DNA of 13,813 nucleotides from Kiloniellales bacterium (GTDB taxonomy: Bacteria > Pseudomonadota > Alphaproteobacteria > Kiloniellales > JAKSDN01): positions 1 through 13,813 of the forward strand of contig JAKSDN010001526.1 in the NCBI GenBank assembly GCA_022360075.1, in the 5' to 3' direction. The notes beneath the pieces were generated by a model. That model had not been told where the DNA came from, did no database searches, and worked only from the letters and a program-made list of their open reading frames with translations. The position numbers and the translations under genes were made by a program. Of this stretch, positions 1-7,287 are shown in pieces. Position 1 is the first letter of the stretch; each line of letters starts with the position of its first letter.

Positions 1-283
1 GAAGAACCTTCGGCGTCGCAAGATGGCTAAGAGCTTCGCGTCCAAGCGCGCCGAGCTCAAGGCGATCGCGCAGGATCGCTCGGCTGCGCCGGAGGAGCGT
101 TTCCAGGCCTATCTCAGGCTGGCCAAGCTGCCGCGCAACTCGGCGCCGGCGCGCGTCCGCAACCGCTGCGACGTGACCGGTCGGCCGCGCGGCTACTACC
201 GCAAGTTCCGCTTGTCGCGAATCGCGCTGCGCGACCTGGCCTCGGTCGGCCAGGTTCCCGGCATGGTCAAGGCGAGCTGGTAA
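1..283 (+). CDS. rpsN: 30S ribosomal protein S14, 5' end missing (outside window)
   Basis: S14 binds the head of the 30S subunit beside S3, S10 and S19. The frame is open from base 2 to the TAA at 281-283. The residues before the Met at position 23 (KNLRRRK) already match S14 and correspond to the ERxKKRRRL-type stretch near the N-terminus of the roughly 101-residue form. That Met is therefore internal, and the true start lies about 15-20 codons upstream of what is visible. The C-terminal half carries the family motif [17 protein letters not shown] and ends in KASW. There is only one Cys, so this is the zinc-free (C-minus) form rather than the short four-Cys form. rpsH follows after 16 bases, with a good Shine-Dalgarno in the gap. 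Identification is very secure; only the N-terminus is unknown. Confidence 0.95.
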   Translation, partial: KNLRRRKMAKSFASKRAELKAIAQDRSAAPEERFQAYLRLAKLPRNSAPARVRNRCDVTGRPRGYYRKFRLSRIALRDLASVGQVPGMVKASW

Positions 284-299
284 GGGGAGGAGTCGCATC

Positions 300-698
300 A
301 TGGCGATGAGCGATCCCCTCGGGGATATGCTGGCCCGTATAAGAAACGGCCAGCGGTCGAACAAGACGAAGGTCCGCGCGCCGGCCTCGCGGCTGCGATC
401 CAACGTGCTCAATGTGCTGAAGCGCGAGGGCTATATCCGCGACTTCCGCCCGGTGGAGAACGGCAGCGGCCATCCCGAGCTCGAGATCGAGCTGAAGTAC
501 GCCGATGGCACGCCGGTGATCCGCGAGATCGCAAGGGTGTCGCGGCCGGGCCGTCGGGTCTATTCGAAGATCAAGGAATTGCCCCGCTACTACAATGGCT
601 TGGGCATTCAGATCCTGTCGACGCCGCGCGGCGTCATGTCGGATCACGAGGCCCGGGCGAACAACGTCGGCGGCGAAGTCCTCTGCCGGGTGTTTTGA
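300..698 (+). CDS. rpsH: 30S ribosomal protein S8
   Basis: S8 is a primary 16S rRNA-binding protein of the 30S body. In E. coli it also represses the spc operon by binding its own mRNA. The predicted product is 132 residues, normal for the family. It begins [18 protein letters not shown], the conserved N-terminal helix, and ends with the signature [20 protein letters not shown] followed by a CRVF tail. The ATG at 300 is preceded by a purine-rich GGGGAGGAG about 8 bases upstream. The ATG two codons later is also possible, but homologues commonly carry the MxMSDP start. The gene sits between rpsN and rplF in normal spc order. Whether S8 regulates this operon in alphaproteobacteria cannot be judged from this sequence. 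Confidence 0.97.
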   Translation: MAMSDPLGDMLARIRNGQRSNKTKVRAPASRLRSNVLNVLKREGYIRDFRPVENGSGHPELEIELKYADGTPVIREIARVSRPGRRVYSKIKELPRYYNGLGIQILSTPRGVMSDHEARANNVGGEVLCRVF

Positions 699-708
699 GG
701 AACAGTCC

Positions 709-1242
709 ATGTCCCGCGTAGGTCAGAAACCGGTGGAAGTTCCCGACGGCGTTCAGGTCTCCCTGAACGGCCGCTCGGTCACCGCCAAGGGCAAGCTCGG
801 CGAGCTGAGCTTCGATATGGTCGACTACGTCTCGGCGGCGCTCGAGGACGGCAAGATCGTGGTCAAGCCCTCGGAGGAGTCGAAGCGGGCAAGGGCCATG
901 TGGGGCACGACGCGATCGCGCCTGCAGGCCTTGGTGACCGGCGTGTCGGAAGGCTTCAGCCGGCAGCTCGAGATCAACGGCGTCGGCTATCGCGCCCAGG
1001 TCCAGGGCAGCACGCTCAATCTCCAGCTCGGCTACAGCCACGACATCCCTTATCCGATCCCGGCCGGCATCTCGATCGTGGGTGAGTAGCCGACCAGCAT
1101 CGCAATCTCGGGTGCCGACAAGCAGCAGGTCGGCCAGGTGGCGTCGGAGATCCGCGCGTTCCGTCCGCCCGAGCCCTACAAGGGCAAGGGGATCAAGTAC
1201 GCCGACGAGGTCATCCTGCGTAAGGAAGGCAAGAAGAAGTAA
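709..1242 (+). pseudogene. rplF: 50S ribosomal protein L6, interrupted by an in-frame TAG at codon 127
   Basis: L6 binds 23S rRNA near the sarcin-ricin loop and helps form the factor-binding region of the 50S subunit. The frame starts at the ATG at 709, with GAGGAA 5-7 bases upstream, as MSRVGQKPVEVPDG. It runs normally through [21 protein letters not shown] and [12 protein letters not shown]. It then meets TAG at 1087-1089. Directly after the TAG the same frame continues with [17 protein letters not shown], then [20 protein letters not shown] and KEGKKK, stopping at TAA 1240-1242. The total is 177 codons, exactly the usual L6 length, so only one codon is wrong. Family members have Lys or Arg there; AAG to TAG is one base. 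As written, the product stops at 126 residues and lacks the conserved PEPYKGKG segment. A sequencing or assembly error is the simplest explanation. Confidence 0.93.
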
Positions 1243-1246
1243 GGCG

Positions 1247-1609
1247 ATGAGCAAAATCCTATCACCCCGACAGCGCCGCTTCCGGCGGGTCCGCTCGCGC
1301 ATCCGCCGAAAGAGCCAGGGCCGGCCCCGTCTTTCGGTCTTTCGCTCCAACAAGCACATCTACGCCCAGGTCATCGACGATCGGCAGGGCCTGACGCTGG
1401 CCGCCGCCTCGACCTTGGACAAGGATCTGCGCACCGAGATCAAGGGCGGCGGCGATACAGAGGCGGCGGCGAAGGTCGGCAAGCTGGTGGCCGAGCGCGC
1501 GGTCAAGGCCGGGGTCAGCAAGGTCGTCTTCGATCGCGGCGCCTATCTCTTTCACGGCCGCGTCAAGGCCCTGGCGGAGGCGGCCCGCGAGGGCGGCCTC
1601 GACTTCTGA
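1247..1609 (+). CDS. rplR: 50S ribosomal protein L18
   Basis: L18 binds 5S rRNA and helps attach it to the central protuberance of the 50S subunit. The ATG at 1247 lies 4 bases after the rplF stop and gives a 120-residue protein, normal for alphaproteobacteria. The basic N-terminus ([19 protein letters not shown]) is followed by [20 protein letters not shown], the core rRNA-binding region, and the C-terminal [20 protein letters not shown] ending in GGLDF. An open frame reaches back to 1082, but its upstream part lies over rplF and does not resemble L18. The tight spacing suggests translational coupling to rplF. An early stop in rplF could therefore also lower L18 output if the stop is real. 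Confidence 0.97.
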   Translation: MSKILSPRQRRFRRVRSRIRRKSQGRPRLSVFRSNKHIYAQVIDDRQGLTLAAASTLDKDLRTEIKGGGDTEAAAKVGKLVAERAVKAGVSKVVFDRGAYLFHGRVKALAEAAREGGLDF

Positions 1610-1622
1610 GGATTAGGAAAGC

Positions 1623-2204
1623 ATGGCACGTTCACCAAGGGGCGATAGGCGCGGCGGTCGCGATGACCGCGGGCGCGACGAGCCGGAGCTGCTGGAGAAG
1701 CTGGTCGGCATCAATCGCGTGGCCAAGGTGGTCAAGGGCGGCCGGCGCTTCGGCTTTGCCGCGCTGGTGATCGTCGGCGACGGACGGGGCCGCGCGGGCT
1801 ACGGCCACGGCAAGGCGCGCGAGGTGCCCGAGGCGATCCGCAAGGCGACCGAGCAGGCCAAGCGCAACATGGTGCGCGTGCCGCTGCGCGAGGGCCGGAC
1901 CCTGCACCACGACGTGCGCGGGCGCTACGGCGCCGGCCGGGTCGTGCTGCGCGCCGCCGATCCGGGCACGGGCATCATCGCCGGCGGCCCGATGCGCGCG
2001 ATCTTCGAGTCGCTCGGCGTCCAGGACGTGGTCGCCAAGTCGATCGGCACGCCCAACCCGCACAACATGATCAAGGCCACCTTCGATGCCCTGACCAACA
2101 GCGCCAGCCCGCGCATGGTCGCGCAGCGCCGGGGCAAGAAGGTCTCCGACATCCTCGGCCGGCGCGAAGCGACCGCCGAGGCGGGCGAGGCCGCAGAGGC
2201 CTAA
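1623..2204 (+). CDS. rpsE: 30S ribosomal protein S5
   Basis: S5 lies on the solvent side of the 30S subunit near the mRNA entry channel and contributes to decoding accuracy. The 193-residue product starts at the ATG at 1623 with a low-complexity basic and acidic leader ([19 protein letters not shown]) that is common in alphaproteobacteria. The N-terminal S5 domain follows (about residues 24-90): [19 protein letters not shown], then [20 protein letters not shown]. The C-terminal S5 domain (about 100-170) carries [16 protein letters not shown] sequence, [20 protein letters not shown] and [18 protein letters not shown]. The tail is Ala/Glu-rich. AGGA in GAGGATTAGGAAAGC just upstream can serve as ribosome-binding site. 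It lies 13 bases after rplR. Confidence 0.98.
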   Translation: MARSPRGDRRGGRDDRGRDEPELLEKLVGINRVAKVVKGGRRFGFAALVIVGDGRGRAGYGHGKAREVPEAIRKATEQAKRNMVRVPLREGRTLHHDVRGRYGAGRVVLRAADPGTGIIAGGPMRAIFESLGVQDVVAKSIGTPNPHNMIKATFDALTNSASPRMVAQRRGKKVSDILGRREATAEAGEAAEA

Positions 2205-2226
2205 GGCTTAAGGTCAGGATCGAGCC

Positions 2227-2421
2227 ATGGCAGAGAAGAAGAAGACCATCACCGTCCGCCAGATCGGCAGCCCGATCGGACGGCCCAAGGACCAGAGGGA
2301 GACCCTGATCGGGCTCGGGCTCAACAAGATGCGCCGCACGCGCGAGCTCGAGGACACGCCTTCGGTGCGCGGCATGATCAACAAGGTCAGCCATCTCGTC
2401 GAGATCGTCGACGGCAACTAG
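2227..2421 (+). CDS. rpmD: 50S ribosomal protein L30
   Basis: L30 is a small protein of the 50S subunit. The 64-residue product starts [20 protein letters not shown] and contains the L30 core: the [20 protein letters not shown] strand-helix, then [20 protein letters not shown], ending HLVEIVDGN. The length and the position between rpsE and rplO are standard. It ends in TAG, one of several genuine gene-terminating TAG codons in this window. That matters for judging the TAG inside rplF. Confidence 0.97.
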   Translation: MAEKKKTITVRQIGSPIGRPKDQRETLIGLGLNKMRRTRELEDTPSVRGMINKVSHLVEIVDGN

Positions 2422-2463
2422 GGCACGCTGCGACGGCGCGCGGCCTTGTAGGGACCTGAAGCA

Positions 2464-3015
2464 ATGAAGTTGAACGAACTCAGAGACAACCCCGGCGCCC
2501 GCCACGCGCGCAAACGCGTCGGCCGCGGTCCTGGGTCTGGGACCGGCAAGACCGCCGGCAAGGGCCACAAGGGCCAGAAAGCGCGCAGCGGCGTGGCCAT
2601 CAAGGGCTTCGAGGGCGGCCAGATGCCGCTCTACCGCCGCCTGCCGAAGCGCGGCTTCAACAACATCTTCGCCAAGCGTTTCACGGTCGTGAACCTCGGC
2701 CGCCTGCAGCAGGCGATCGACGCCGGCAAGCTCGATGCCAGCCAGCCGATCGATCAGGGCGCGATGACCGCGGCTGGCCTGGTCAAGAACGCGCGAGACG
2801 GGATTCGTCTCCTTGCAAAAGGCGAGCTCAAGGCCAAAGTCTCCATCGAGGTCTCGGGCGCCTCGAAGGCAGCCCAGGAGGCCGTCGAGAAGGCCGGCGG
2901 CAGCCTGACGGTGAAGGCGGCCAAGGCCGGCGGCGCAGCGCAGGACGGCGGCAAAGACAAGAGCGAAAAGCCAGCGGCGGACAGTGACGGCGCCGGTGCG
3001 CCTGCGGATGCGTGA
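2464..3015 (+). CDS. rplO: 50S ribosomal protein L15 with a long low-complexity C-terminal tail
   Basis: L15 is a 23S rRNA-binding protein that joins late in 50S assembly. The ATG at 2464 gives [20 protein letters not shown], followed by the Gly/Lys-rich [18 protein letters not shown] and then [20 protein letters not shown], all diagnostic. The globular C-terminal domain ends at about residue 150 ([11 protein letters not shown]). The remaining roughly 30 residues are an Ala/Gly/Lys/Asp tail without fold signals. The total of 183 residues is therefore longer than the 144 of E. coli, though some alphaproteobacteria carry such tails. The gap from rpmD is 42 bases. No separate promoter is evident, so it is presumably transcribed with the spc block. 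Confidence 0.97.
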   Translation: MKLNELRDNPGARHARKRVGRGPGSGTGKTAGKGHKGQKARSGVAIKGFEGGQMPLYRRLPKRGFNNIFAKRFTVVNLGRLQQAIDAGKLDASQPIDQGAMTAAGLVKNARDGIRLLAKGELKAKVSIEVSGASKAAQEAVEKAGGSLTVKAAKAGGAAQDGGKDKSEKPAADSDGAGAPADA

Positions 3016-3046
3016 GACGCAGATAGCGCGCGAGGACTGAGACGCA

Positions 3047-4396
3047 ATGGCATCGGCCGCCGAGCAGCTAGCTCAAAGCATCAATTTCGGAGCGCTTTCG
3101 AAAGCGACCGAACTGAAGAAGCGCATCTGGTTCACGCTGGGTGCGCTTATCATCTATCGGCTCGGCACCTACATTCCCGCGCCCGGGATCGACCCCTTCG
3201 TCCTGGCGCAGATATTCGAGCAGCACCAGGGCGGCATCCTCGGCATCTTCGACATGTTCGCCGGCGGCGCGCTCGGGCGCATGACGATCTTCGCCTTGAA
3301 CATCATGCCCTACATCTCGGCGGCGATCATCATGCAGCTCCTGACGGCGGTCTCGCCGACGCTGGAGCAGCTCAAGAAGGAAGGCGAGGCCGGGCGCAAG
3401 CGGATCAACCAGTACACCCGCTACGGCACGGTGGTGCTGGCGGCCTTCCAGTCCTACGGCATCGCCGTCGGGCTCGAGCAGACCACGGGCCCGACCGGCT
3501 CGGCGGTGATCGAGCCGGGCCTGTTCTTCCGCGTCTCGATGGTGATCACGCTGACCGGCGGGACTATCTTCCTGATGTGGCTGGGCGAGCAGATCACCCA
3601 GCGCGGGGTCGGCAACGGGATCTCGCTGATCATTTTCTCCGGCATTGTCGCCAATCTGCCCCTCGCGCTGGCCGGAACGCTCGAGCTCGGCCGCACGGGC
3701 GCGCTTTCGGCCGGCATCATCATCTTCTTCCTGATCATGTCCGTGGCCGTGATCGCGTTCATCGTGTTCATGGAGCGCGCGCAGCGGCGATTGGTGGTCC
3801 AGTATCCCAAGCGTCAGGTCGGCAACAAGATGTTCGGCGGCGAGGCGACCCACCTGCCGCTCAAGCTGAACTCCGCCGGCGTGATCCCGCCGATCTTCGC
3901 TTCCTCGCTGCTGTTGATGCCCTTGACCGTGACGGGATTTTCCGGCGGCACCGGGCCGGAGTGGATGACGACCATCTCGGCCTATCTGGGCCATGGCCAG
4001 CCGCTCTATCTCATCCTTTACATCTCCATGATCGTGTTCTTCTGCTTTTTCTACACCTCGATCGTGTTCAATCCGGTGGACACGGCCGACAATCTGAAGA
4101 AGCACGGCGGCTTCATCCCGGGCATCCGGCCCGGCAAGAACACGGCCGACTACATCAACTTCGTCCTGACCCGGCTGACCGTCGTGGGCGCGGGTTACCT
4201 CGCCCTGGTCTGCCTGTTGCCGGAGATCCTGATCTCGCGCTACGCGGTGCCGTTCTACTTCGGCGGCACCAGCCTCCTCATCGTCGTATCGGTCACTTTG
4301 GACACGGTGGGCCAGATCCACTCCCACCTCCTGGCGCACCAATACGAGGGCCTGATCAAGAAGGCGAAGCTCAAAGGGGGCAGGCGCGCGCGATGA
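3047..4396 (+). CDS. secY: Preprotein translocase channel subunit SecY
   Basis: SecY forms the inner-membrane protein-conducting channel together with SecE and SecG. The 449-residue product has the expected pattern of about ten hydrophobic segments. The cytoplasmic N-terminus ([20 protein letters not shown]) is followed by TM1 beginning [20 protein letters not shown]. Further landmarks are [20 protein letters not shown] in the plug/TM2 region, [20 protein letters not shown], the cytoplasmic loop [20 protein letters not shown], and the [20 protein letters not shown] loop with PGKNTADYI, a ribosome- and SecA-contacting region. The C-terminus ends KLKGGRRAR. Its TGA overlaps the adk start in ATGA. 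The long antisense frame lying opposite is a GC-driven shadow. Confidence 0.98.
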   Translation: MASAAEQLAQSINFGALSKATELKKRIWFTLGALIIYRLGTYIPAPGIDPFVLAQIFEQHQGGILGIFDMFAGGALGRMTIFALNIMPYISAAIIMQLLTAVSPTLEQLKKEGEAGRKRINQYTRYGTVVLAAFQSYGIAVGLEQTTGPTGSAVIEPGLFFRVSMVITLTGGTIFLMWLGEQITQRGVGNGISLIIFSGIVANLPLALAGTLELGRTGALSAGIIIFFLIMSVAVIAFIVFMERAQRRLVVQYPKRQVGNKMFGGEATHLPLKLNSAGVIPPIFASSLLLMPLTVTGFSGGTGPEWMTTISAYLGHGQPLYLILYISMIVFFCFFYTSIVFNPVDTADNLKKHGGFIPGIRPGKNTADYINFVLTRLTVVGAGYLALVCLLPEILISRYAVPFYFGGTSLLIVVSVTLDTVGQIHSHLLAHQYEGLIKKAKLKGGRRAR

Positions 4397-4971
4397 ACAT
4401 CATCCTTCTCGGCCCGCCGGGCGCCGGCAAGGGCACCCAAGCCAAGCGAATCGAGGAAAATCACACGGTCGTGCAGCTCTCGACCGGCGAGATGCTGCGC
4501 GCCGCCGTGGCCTCGGGCAGCGAACTGGGCCAGCAGGCCAAGGAGATCATGGACGCCGGTCAGCTCATGCCCGATGCACTGATGGTCGAGATGATCTCCG
4601 ACCGGATCGAGGCGCCGGACTGCGGCAACGGATTCATCCTCGACGGCTTTCCGCGCACGCTGGGCCAGGCCGAGGCGCTCGACCGCATGCTCGAGCAGAA
4701 GGGCCTGCGTCTGGATGCGGTGGTCGAGATCAAGGTCGACGACAAGGCCCTGGTCGAGCGCATCGAGACCCGGATCAAGGAGTCCGGAGAGGGCAGCGCC
4801 CGCTCCGACGACAACGTCGAGACGCTGAAAAAGCGACTCGATGTCTATCACGCCCAGACCGCGCCGATCCTGCCCTACTACGAGCAGCGGGGCATCTTGA
4901 AGTCGGTCGACGGCATGGCGAGCATCGACGAAGTGACGGACCAGATCGAATCGATTCTGAACGGGACATAG
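4393..4971 (+). CDS. adk: Adenylate kinase, short-LID form
   Basis: This enzyme interconverts ATP + AMP and 2 ADP in the cytoplasm and maintains adenylate balance. The 192-residue product starts at the ATG at 4393, overlapping the secY stop by 4 bases, with an AG-rich stretch about 8 bases upstream. The P-loop [10 protein letters not shown] is at residues 7-16. [12 protein letters not shown] and the AMP-binding region follow, then the signature [19 protein letters not shown] (about 77-95). The LID is reduced to a short linker ([17 protein letters not shown]), with no zinc-binding Cys cluster and no long insertion. The C-terminal part ([20 protein letters not shown]) and [15 protein letters not shown] are typical. 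The secY-adk-rpsM order is common in alphaproteobacteria. Confidence 0.97.
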   Translation: MNIILLGPPGAGKGTQAKRIEENHTVVQLSTGEMLRAAVASGSELGQQAKEIMDAGQLMPDALMVEMISDRIEAPDCGNGFILDGFPRTLGQAEALDRMLEQKGLRLDAVVEIKVDDKALVERIETRIKESGEGSARSDDNVETLKKRLDVYHAQTAPILPYYEQRGILKSVDGMASIDEVTDQIESILNGT

Positions 4972-4996
4972 CGAGACGGAATGCGGTCAAGCGAGG

Positions 4997-5024
4997 TTGA
5001 CTTGCGGGCGGCGAGCCCTATACT
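4997..5024 (+). promoter_or_regulatory. Sigma-70-type promoter for the rpsM-rpoA-rplQ segment
   Basis: A -35 box TTGACT (4997-5002) and a -10 box TATACT (5019-5024) are separated by 16 bases. Each differs from the consensus hexamer at one position. It lies 25 bases after adk and about 100 bases before rpsM, so transcription would start near 5031 with a leader of roughly 97 bases. This would allow the alpha part of the operon to be expressed independently of the spc part. The assignment is by pattern only. Confidence 0.75.
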
Positions 5025-5031
5025 CGCCGCC
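5007..5031. promoter_or_regulatory. Perfect 9-bp inverted repeat enclosing the -10 box
   Basis: GGCGGCGAG (5007-5015) and its exact complement CTCGCCGCC (5023-5031) flank the 7 bases CCCTATA. The repeat surrounds and overlaps the -10 box at 5019-5024 and reaches the predicted start point. As DNA it could be an operator; as RNA read through from adk it would form a strong hairpin. There is no T-run directly after it, so it is not a standard terminator. Confidence 0.55.
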
Positions 5032-5050
5032 GCTCGGCGCTTCCGCGACC

Positions 5051-5085
5051 GGGCTATTTTGCCTGTCCTCATGCTCAGATAGCCC
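5051..5085 (+). promoter_or_regulatory. Stem-loop in the rpsM 5' leader
   Basis: GGGCTAT (5051-5057) is perfectly complementary to ATAGCCC (5079-5085), with a 21-base loop. It lies within the predicted transcript leader, about 30 bases before the rpsM Shine-Dalgarno (AGGGAG, 5115-5120). E. coli controls its alpha operon through an S4-binding pseudoknot in the equivalent leader. Here rpsD is absent from the operon, so any regulator would be different or unlinked. The role is inference. Confidence 0.35.
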
Positions 5086-5127
5086 TTCGACGGACGGTTC
5101 GGCGAAGCGAAGTTAGGGAGACCGCGC

Positions 5128-5496
5128 GTGGCACGCATTGCTGGCGTCAACATTCCAACCCAGAAGCGGGTTGCTATTGCCTTGACCTACATCCACGGCA
5201 TCGGCCGCTCGAAGGCCGCCGAGATCTGCCAGAAGGTCGGCATACCCGATGAACGGCGAGTCAATGAGCTGACCGACGACGAGGTGGTCCGGGTCCGCGA
5301 GGCCATCGACCGCGACTATCTGGTCGAGGGCGATCTCCGCCGCGAAGTGGCCATGAACATCAAACGCTTGATGGATCTCGGCTGCTATCGCGGTTTGCGG
5401 CATCGCAAGGGCCTGCCGGTCCGCGGCCAACGCACCCACACCAATGCGCGAACCCGCAAGGGTCCCGCGCGTCCGATCGCCGGCAAGAAGAAATAG
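5128..5496 (+). CDS. rpsM: 30S ribosomal protein S13
   Basis: S13 sits in the 30S head and contacts the 50S subunit and the P-site tRNA. The GTG at 5128, preceded by AGGGAG at 5115-5120, starts a 122-residue protein beginning [20 protein letters not shown]. This is followed by [19 protein letters not shown] (helix-two-turn-helix region), the [19 protein letters not shown] middle segment (here [20 protein letters not shown]) and the highly conserved [20 protein letters not shown]. The tail is basic and enters the decoding centre (ARPIAGKKK). It is the first gene after the internal promoter. Non-ATG start use is supported by the exact family N-terminus. Confidence 0.98.
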   Translation: MARIAGVNIPTQKRVAIALTYIHGIGRSKAAEICQKVGIPDERRVNELTDDEVVRVREAIDRDYLVEGDLRREVAMNIKRLMDLGCYRGLRHRKGLPVRGQRTHTNARTRKGPARPIAGKKK

Positions 5497-5503
5497 CGCA
5501 AGA

Positions 5504-5526
5504 CGTACGGCGCCGGTTGCCGTACG
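5504..5526 (+). promoter_or_regulatory. Hairpin between rpsM and rpsK
   Basis: CGTACGGC (5504-5511) and GCCGTACG (5519-5526) form a perfect 8-bp stem with a 7-base loop (GCCGGTT), starting 8 bases after the rpsM stop. No T-run follows, and the rpsK ribosome-binding site (AGGAGA) comes 8 bases later. It could protect mRNA ends, act as a processing site or modulate rpsK translation. Nothing in the sequence decides among these. Confidence 0.5.
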
Positions 5527-5550
5527 CAGGTTAGGAGAAAAGGCTCTATC

Positions 5551-5940
5551 ATGGCCAAGCCGCAAGCGCGATTGCGCCGCCGCGAGCGTAAGAACATCAC
5601 CTCCGGCATCGCGCATGTCAGCGCGACGTTCAACAACACGACGATCACGATAACGGATGTCCAAGGCAACGCGATCTCCTGGTCGTCGGCGGGCAGCCAG
5701 GGCTTCAAGGGATCGCGCAAGTCCACGCCCTACGCCGCGCAGTTGGCGGCGGAGGACGCCGGACGCAAGGCCATGGACCATGGCATGAAGACGCTCGAGG
5801 TCAACGTAAAGGGCCCGGGTTCGGGCCGCGAGTCGGCCTTGCGGGCCCTTCAGGCCTGCGGTTTCACCATCACGGCGATCCGCGACGTTACGCCGATTCC
5901 GCACAACGGCTGTCGCCCGCCGAAGAAGCGTCGGGTCTAG
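5551..5940 (+). CDS. rpsK: 30S ribosomal protein S11
   Basis: S11 lies on the platform of the 30S subunit near the mRNA exit and interacts with S7 and S18. The ATG at 5551 is preceded by AGGAGAAA about 10 bases upstream. The 129-residue product contains [60 protein letters not shown], the Asn-Gly-type rRNA-contact strand [19 protein letters not shown], and the conserved C-terminus [16 protein letters not shown]. Length and order are standard for the family. No rpsD gene follows, which is usual in alphaproteobacteria. It ends in TAG. Confidence 0.98.
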   Translation: MAKPQARLRRRERKNITSGIAHVSATFNNTTITITDVQGNAISWSSAGSQGFKGSRKSTPYAAQLAAEDAGRKAMDHGMKTLEVNVKGPGSGRESALRALQACGFTITAIRDVTPIPHNGCRPPKKRRV

Positions 5941-5953
5941 GTCTATGCGACAG

Positions 5954-5970
5954 GGGGCGCTGGACGCCCC
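5954..5970 (+). promoter_or_regulatory. Small GC hairpin after rpsK
   Basis: GGGGCG (5954-5959) and CGCCCC (5965-5970) pair around a 5-base loop, 13 bases after the rpsK stop. No T-run follows, so it is at best a weak pause or RNA-stabilising element within the operon. In such GC-rich DNA a 6-bp stem can occur by chance. Confidence 0.3.
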
Positions 5971-6040
5971 GGGCGCGGGCGGAAGGGGGCCTAGGGGCGC
6001 CGCCGCGGGTGCTGAACAGCGGAACGGTCGTCGGAGCGGT

Positions 6041-6058
6041 AAGCGCGCCGGCGCGCTT
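6041..6058. promoter_or_regulatory. Perfect 18-bp palindrome upstream of rpoA
   Basis: AAGCGCGCCGGCGCGCTT reads identically on both strands. It lies 15 bases before an ATG at 6073 and 54 bases before the favoured rpoA GTG at 6112. In RNA it can form a 7-bp stem with a CCGG loop, followed by only three T residues. It may be an operator, an attenuating hairpin or a chance GC palindrome. Confidence 0.4.
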
Positions 6059-6111
6059 TGATCGGAGATCACATGCCATTGCTACAGCCTGCAACTCGTG
6101 AGGGCTCAATA

Positions 6112-7128
6112 GTGCTGCAGAAGAACTGGACGGAACTCATCAAGCCGAACAAGCTGGACATTCAGCCTGGCCACGACCCGCAAAGGAATGCCAGGGTGGT
6201 CGCCGAGCCGCTCGAGCGCGGTTTCGGCCTCACCCTCGGCAATGCCCTGCGCCGGGTGCTCCTGTCGTCGCTCCAGGGCGCGGCGGTGACCAGCATTCAG
6301 ATCGATGGCGTGCTGCACGAGTTCTCCTCGATCGCCGGCGTCCGCGAGGACGTGACCGACATCGTGCTCAATGTGAAGCAGGTCGCGTTGCGCATGCACG
6401 GCGAGGGTCCCAAGCGCATGCGCCTGCGCTCCGACGGCCCGGGCGAGGTGACCGCGGGGCAGATCGAGACCGGCCACGACATCGAGGTGATGAATCCCAG
6501 CCTCGTGATCTGCACGCTGGACGATGGCGCGCACATCGACATGGAGCTGACGGTCGAGACCGGCAAGGGCTATGTCGCGGGCTCACAGAACCGGCCGGAC
6601 GACGCGCCGATCGGCCTGATCCCGGTCGATGCGGTCTTCTCGCCGGTGCGCAAGGTCGCCTACAAGGTCGACAACACCCGCGTCGGCCAGGTCACCGATT
6701 ACAACAAGCTCTCCATGGACATCGAGACCAATGGTGCGGTCACGCCGGAGGACGCGGTGGCCCTGGCGGCCCGCATCCTGCAGGACCAGCTCCAGCTCTT
6801 CATCAACTTCGAGGAGCCGAAGTCCGGCGTCTCCGAGGAGCAGCCGGCCGAGCCGCCCTTCAACAAGAATTTGCTGCGCAAGGTCGACGAGCTCGAGCTC
6901 TCGGTCCGCTCGGCGAACTGCCTGAAGAACGACAACATCGTCTACATCGGCGATCTCGTGCAGAAGACCGAGGCGGAGATGCTGCGCACGCCGAACTTCG
7001 GGCGCAAGTCGCTGAACGAGATCAAGGAGGTGCTCGCTCAGATGGGCCTGCACCTGGGCATGGAGATCTCCAATTGGCCGCCCGAGAACATCGAGGACCT
7101 GGCCAAGAAGCTGGAAGAGCCCTACTGA
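6112..7128 (+). CDS. rpoA: DNA-directed RNA polymerase subunit alpha
   Basis: The alpha subunit dimerises to nucleate RNA polymerase assembly, and its C-terminal domain contacts UP elements and activators. I favour the GTG at 6112, preceded by GAGGG with 7 bases between. It yields 338 residues starting [16 protein letters not shown], matching the alphaproteobacterial N-terminus. An in-frame ATG at 6073 with GGAG would add 13 residues unlike the family. The N-terminal domain includes [20 protein letters not shown] and [12 protein letters not shown]. The alpha-CTD (about 250-338) contains [19 protein letters not shown], including the Arg that contacts UP-element DNA, and [19 protein letters not shown]. 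The gene is separated from rpsK by about 170 bases of GC-rich, structured spacer. Confidence 0.97.
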   Translation: MLQKNWTELIKPNKLDIQPGHDPQRNARVVAEPLERGFGLTLGNALRRVLLSSLQGAAVTSIQIDGVLHEFSSIAGVREDVTDIVLNVKQVALRMHGEGPKRMRLRSDGPGEVTAGQIETGHDIEVMNPSLVICTLDDGAHIDMELTVETGKGYVAGSQNRPDDAPIGLIPVDAVFSPVRKVAYKVDNTRVGQVTDYNKLSMDIETNGAVTPEDAVALAARILQDQLQLFINFEEPKSGVSEEQPAEPPFNKNLLRKVDELELSVRSANCLKNDNIVYIGDLVQKTEAEMLRTPNFGRKSLNEIKEVLAQMGLHLGMEISNWPPENIEDLAKKLEEPY

Positions 7129-7134
7129 CGCGCT

Positions 7135-7224
7135 GCGCCGCCTTGCGCGGCGCGCGACGATCGCAGGGATGAATTGGGGGCCGCGGGGGTCCCGGCCCGC
7201 CGTACCGGTACCGATCTCGGGACC
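7135..7224 (+). promoter_or_regulatory. Two stem-loops in the rpoA-rplQ spacer
   Basis: The 159-base spacer contains a perfect 7-bp hairpin, GCGCCGC (7135-7141) with GCGGCGC (7147-7153) and a 5-base loop. A second stem pairs GGTCCCG (7188-7194) with CGGGACC (7218-7224), and its loop holds the palindrome GTACCGGTAC (7202-7211). Neither is followed by T residues. They may slow exonuclease decay or pause polymerase. The GC content makes chance pairing likely, so I assign no definite function. Confidence 0.3.
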
Positions 7225-7287
7225 GCGGCGCGCGGGAAGCGCAATCGGTCTCGTCCGCGAGGCCCGGCATGAAAGGGATCCGGTGAC

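Noticed and set aside
1087..1089. Reassignment of TAG to an amino acid in this organism
   Set aside because: TAG correctly ends at least eight genes in the window at family-typical lengths, so genome-wide recoding does not fit.
3068..4342. A 424-codon open frame antisense to secY
   Set aside because: It mirrors the codon pattern of secY; its translation is His/Asp/Arg-rich low complexity with no family motif, as expected of a GC-rich shadow frame.
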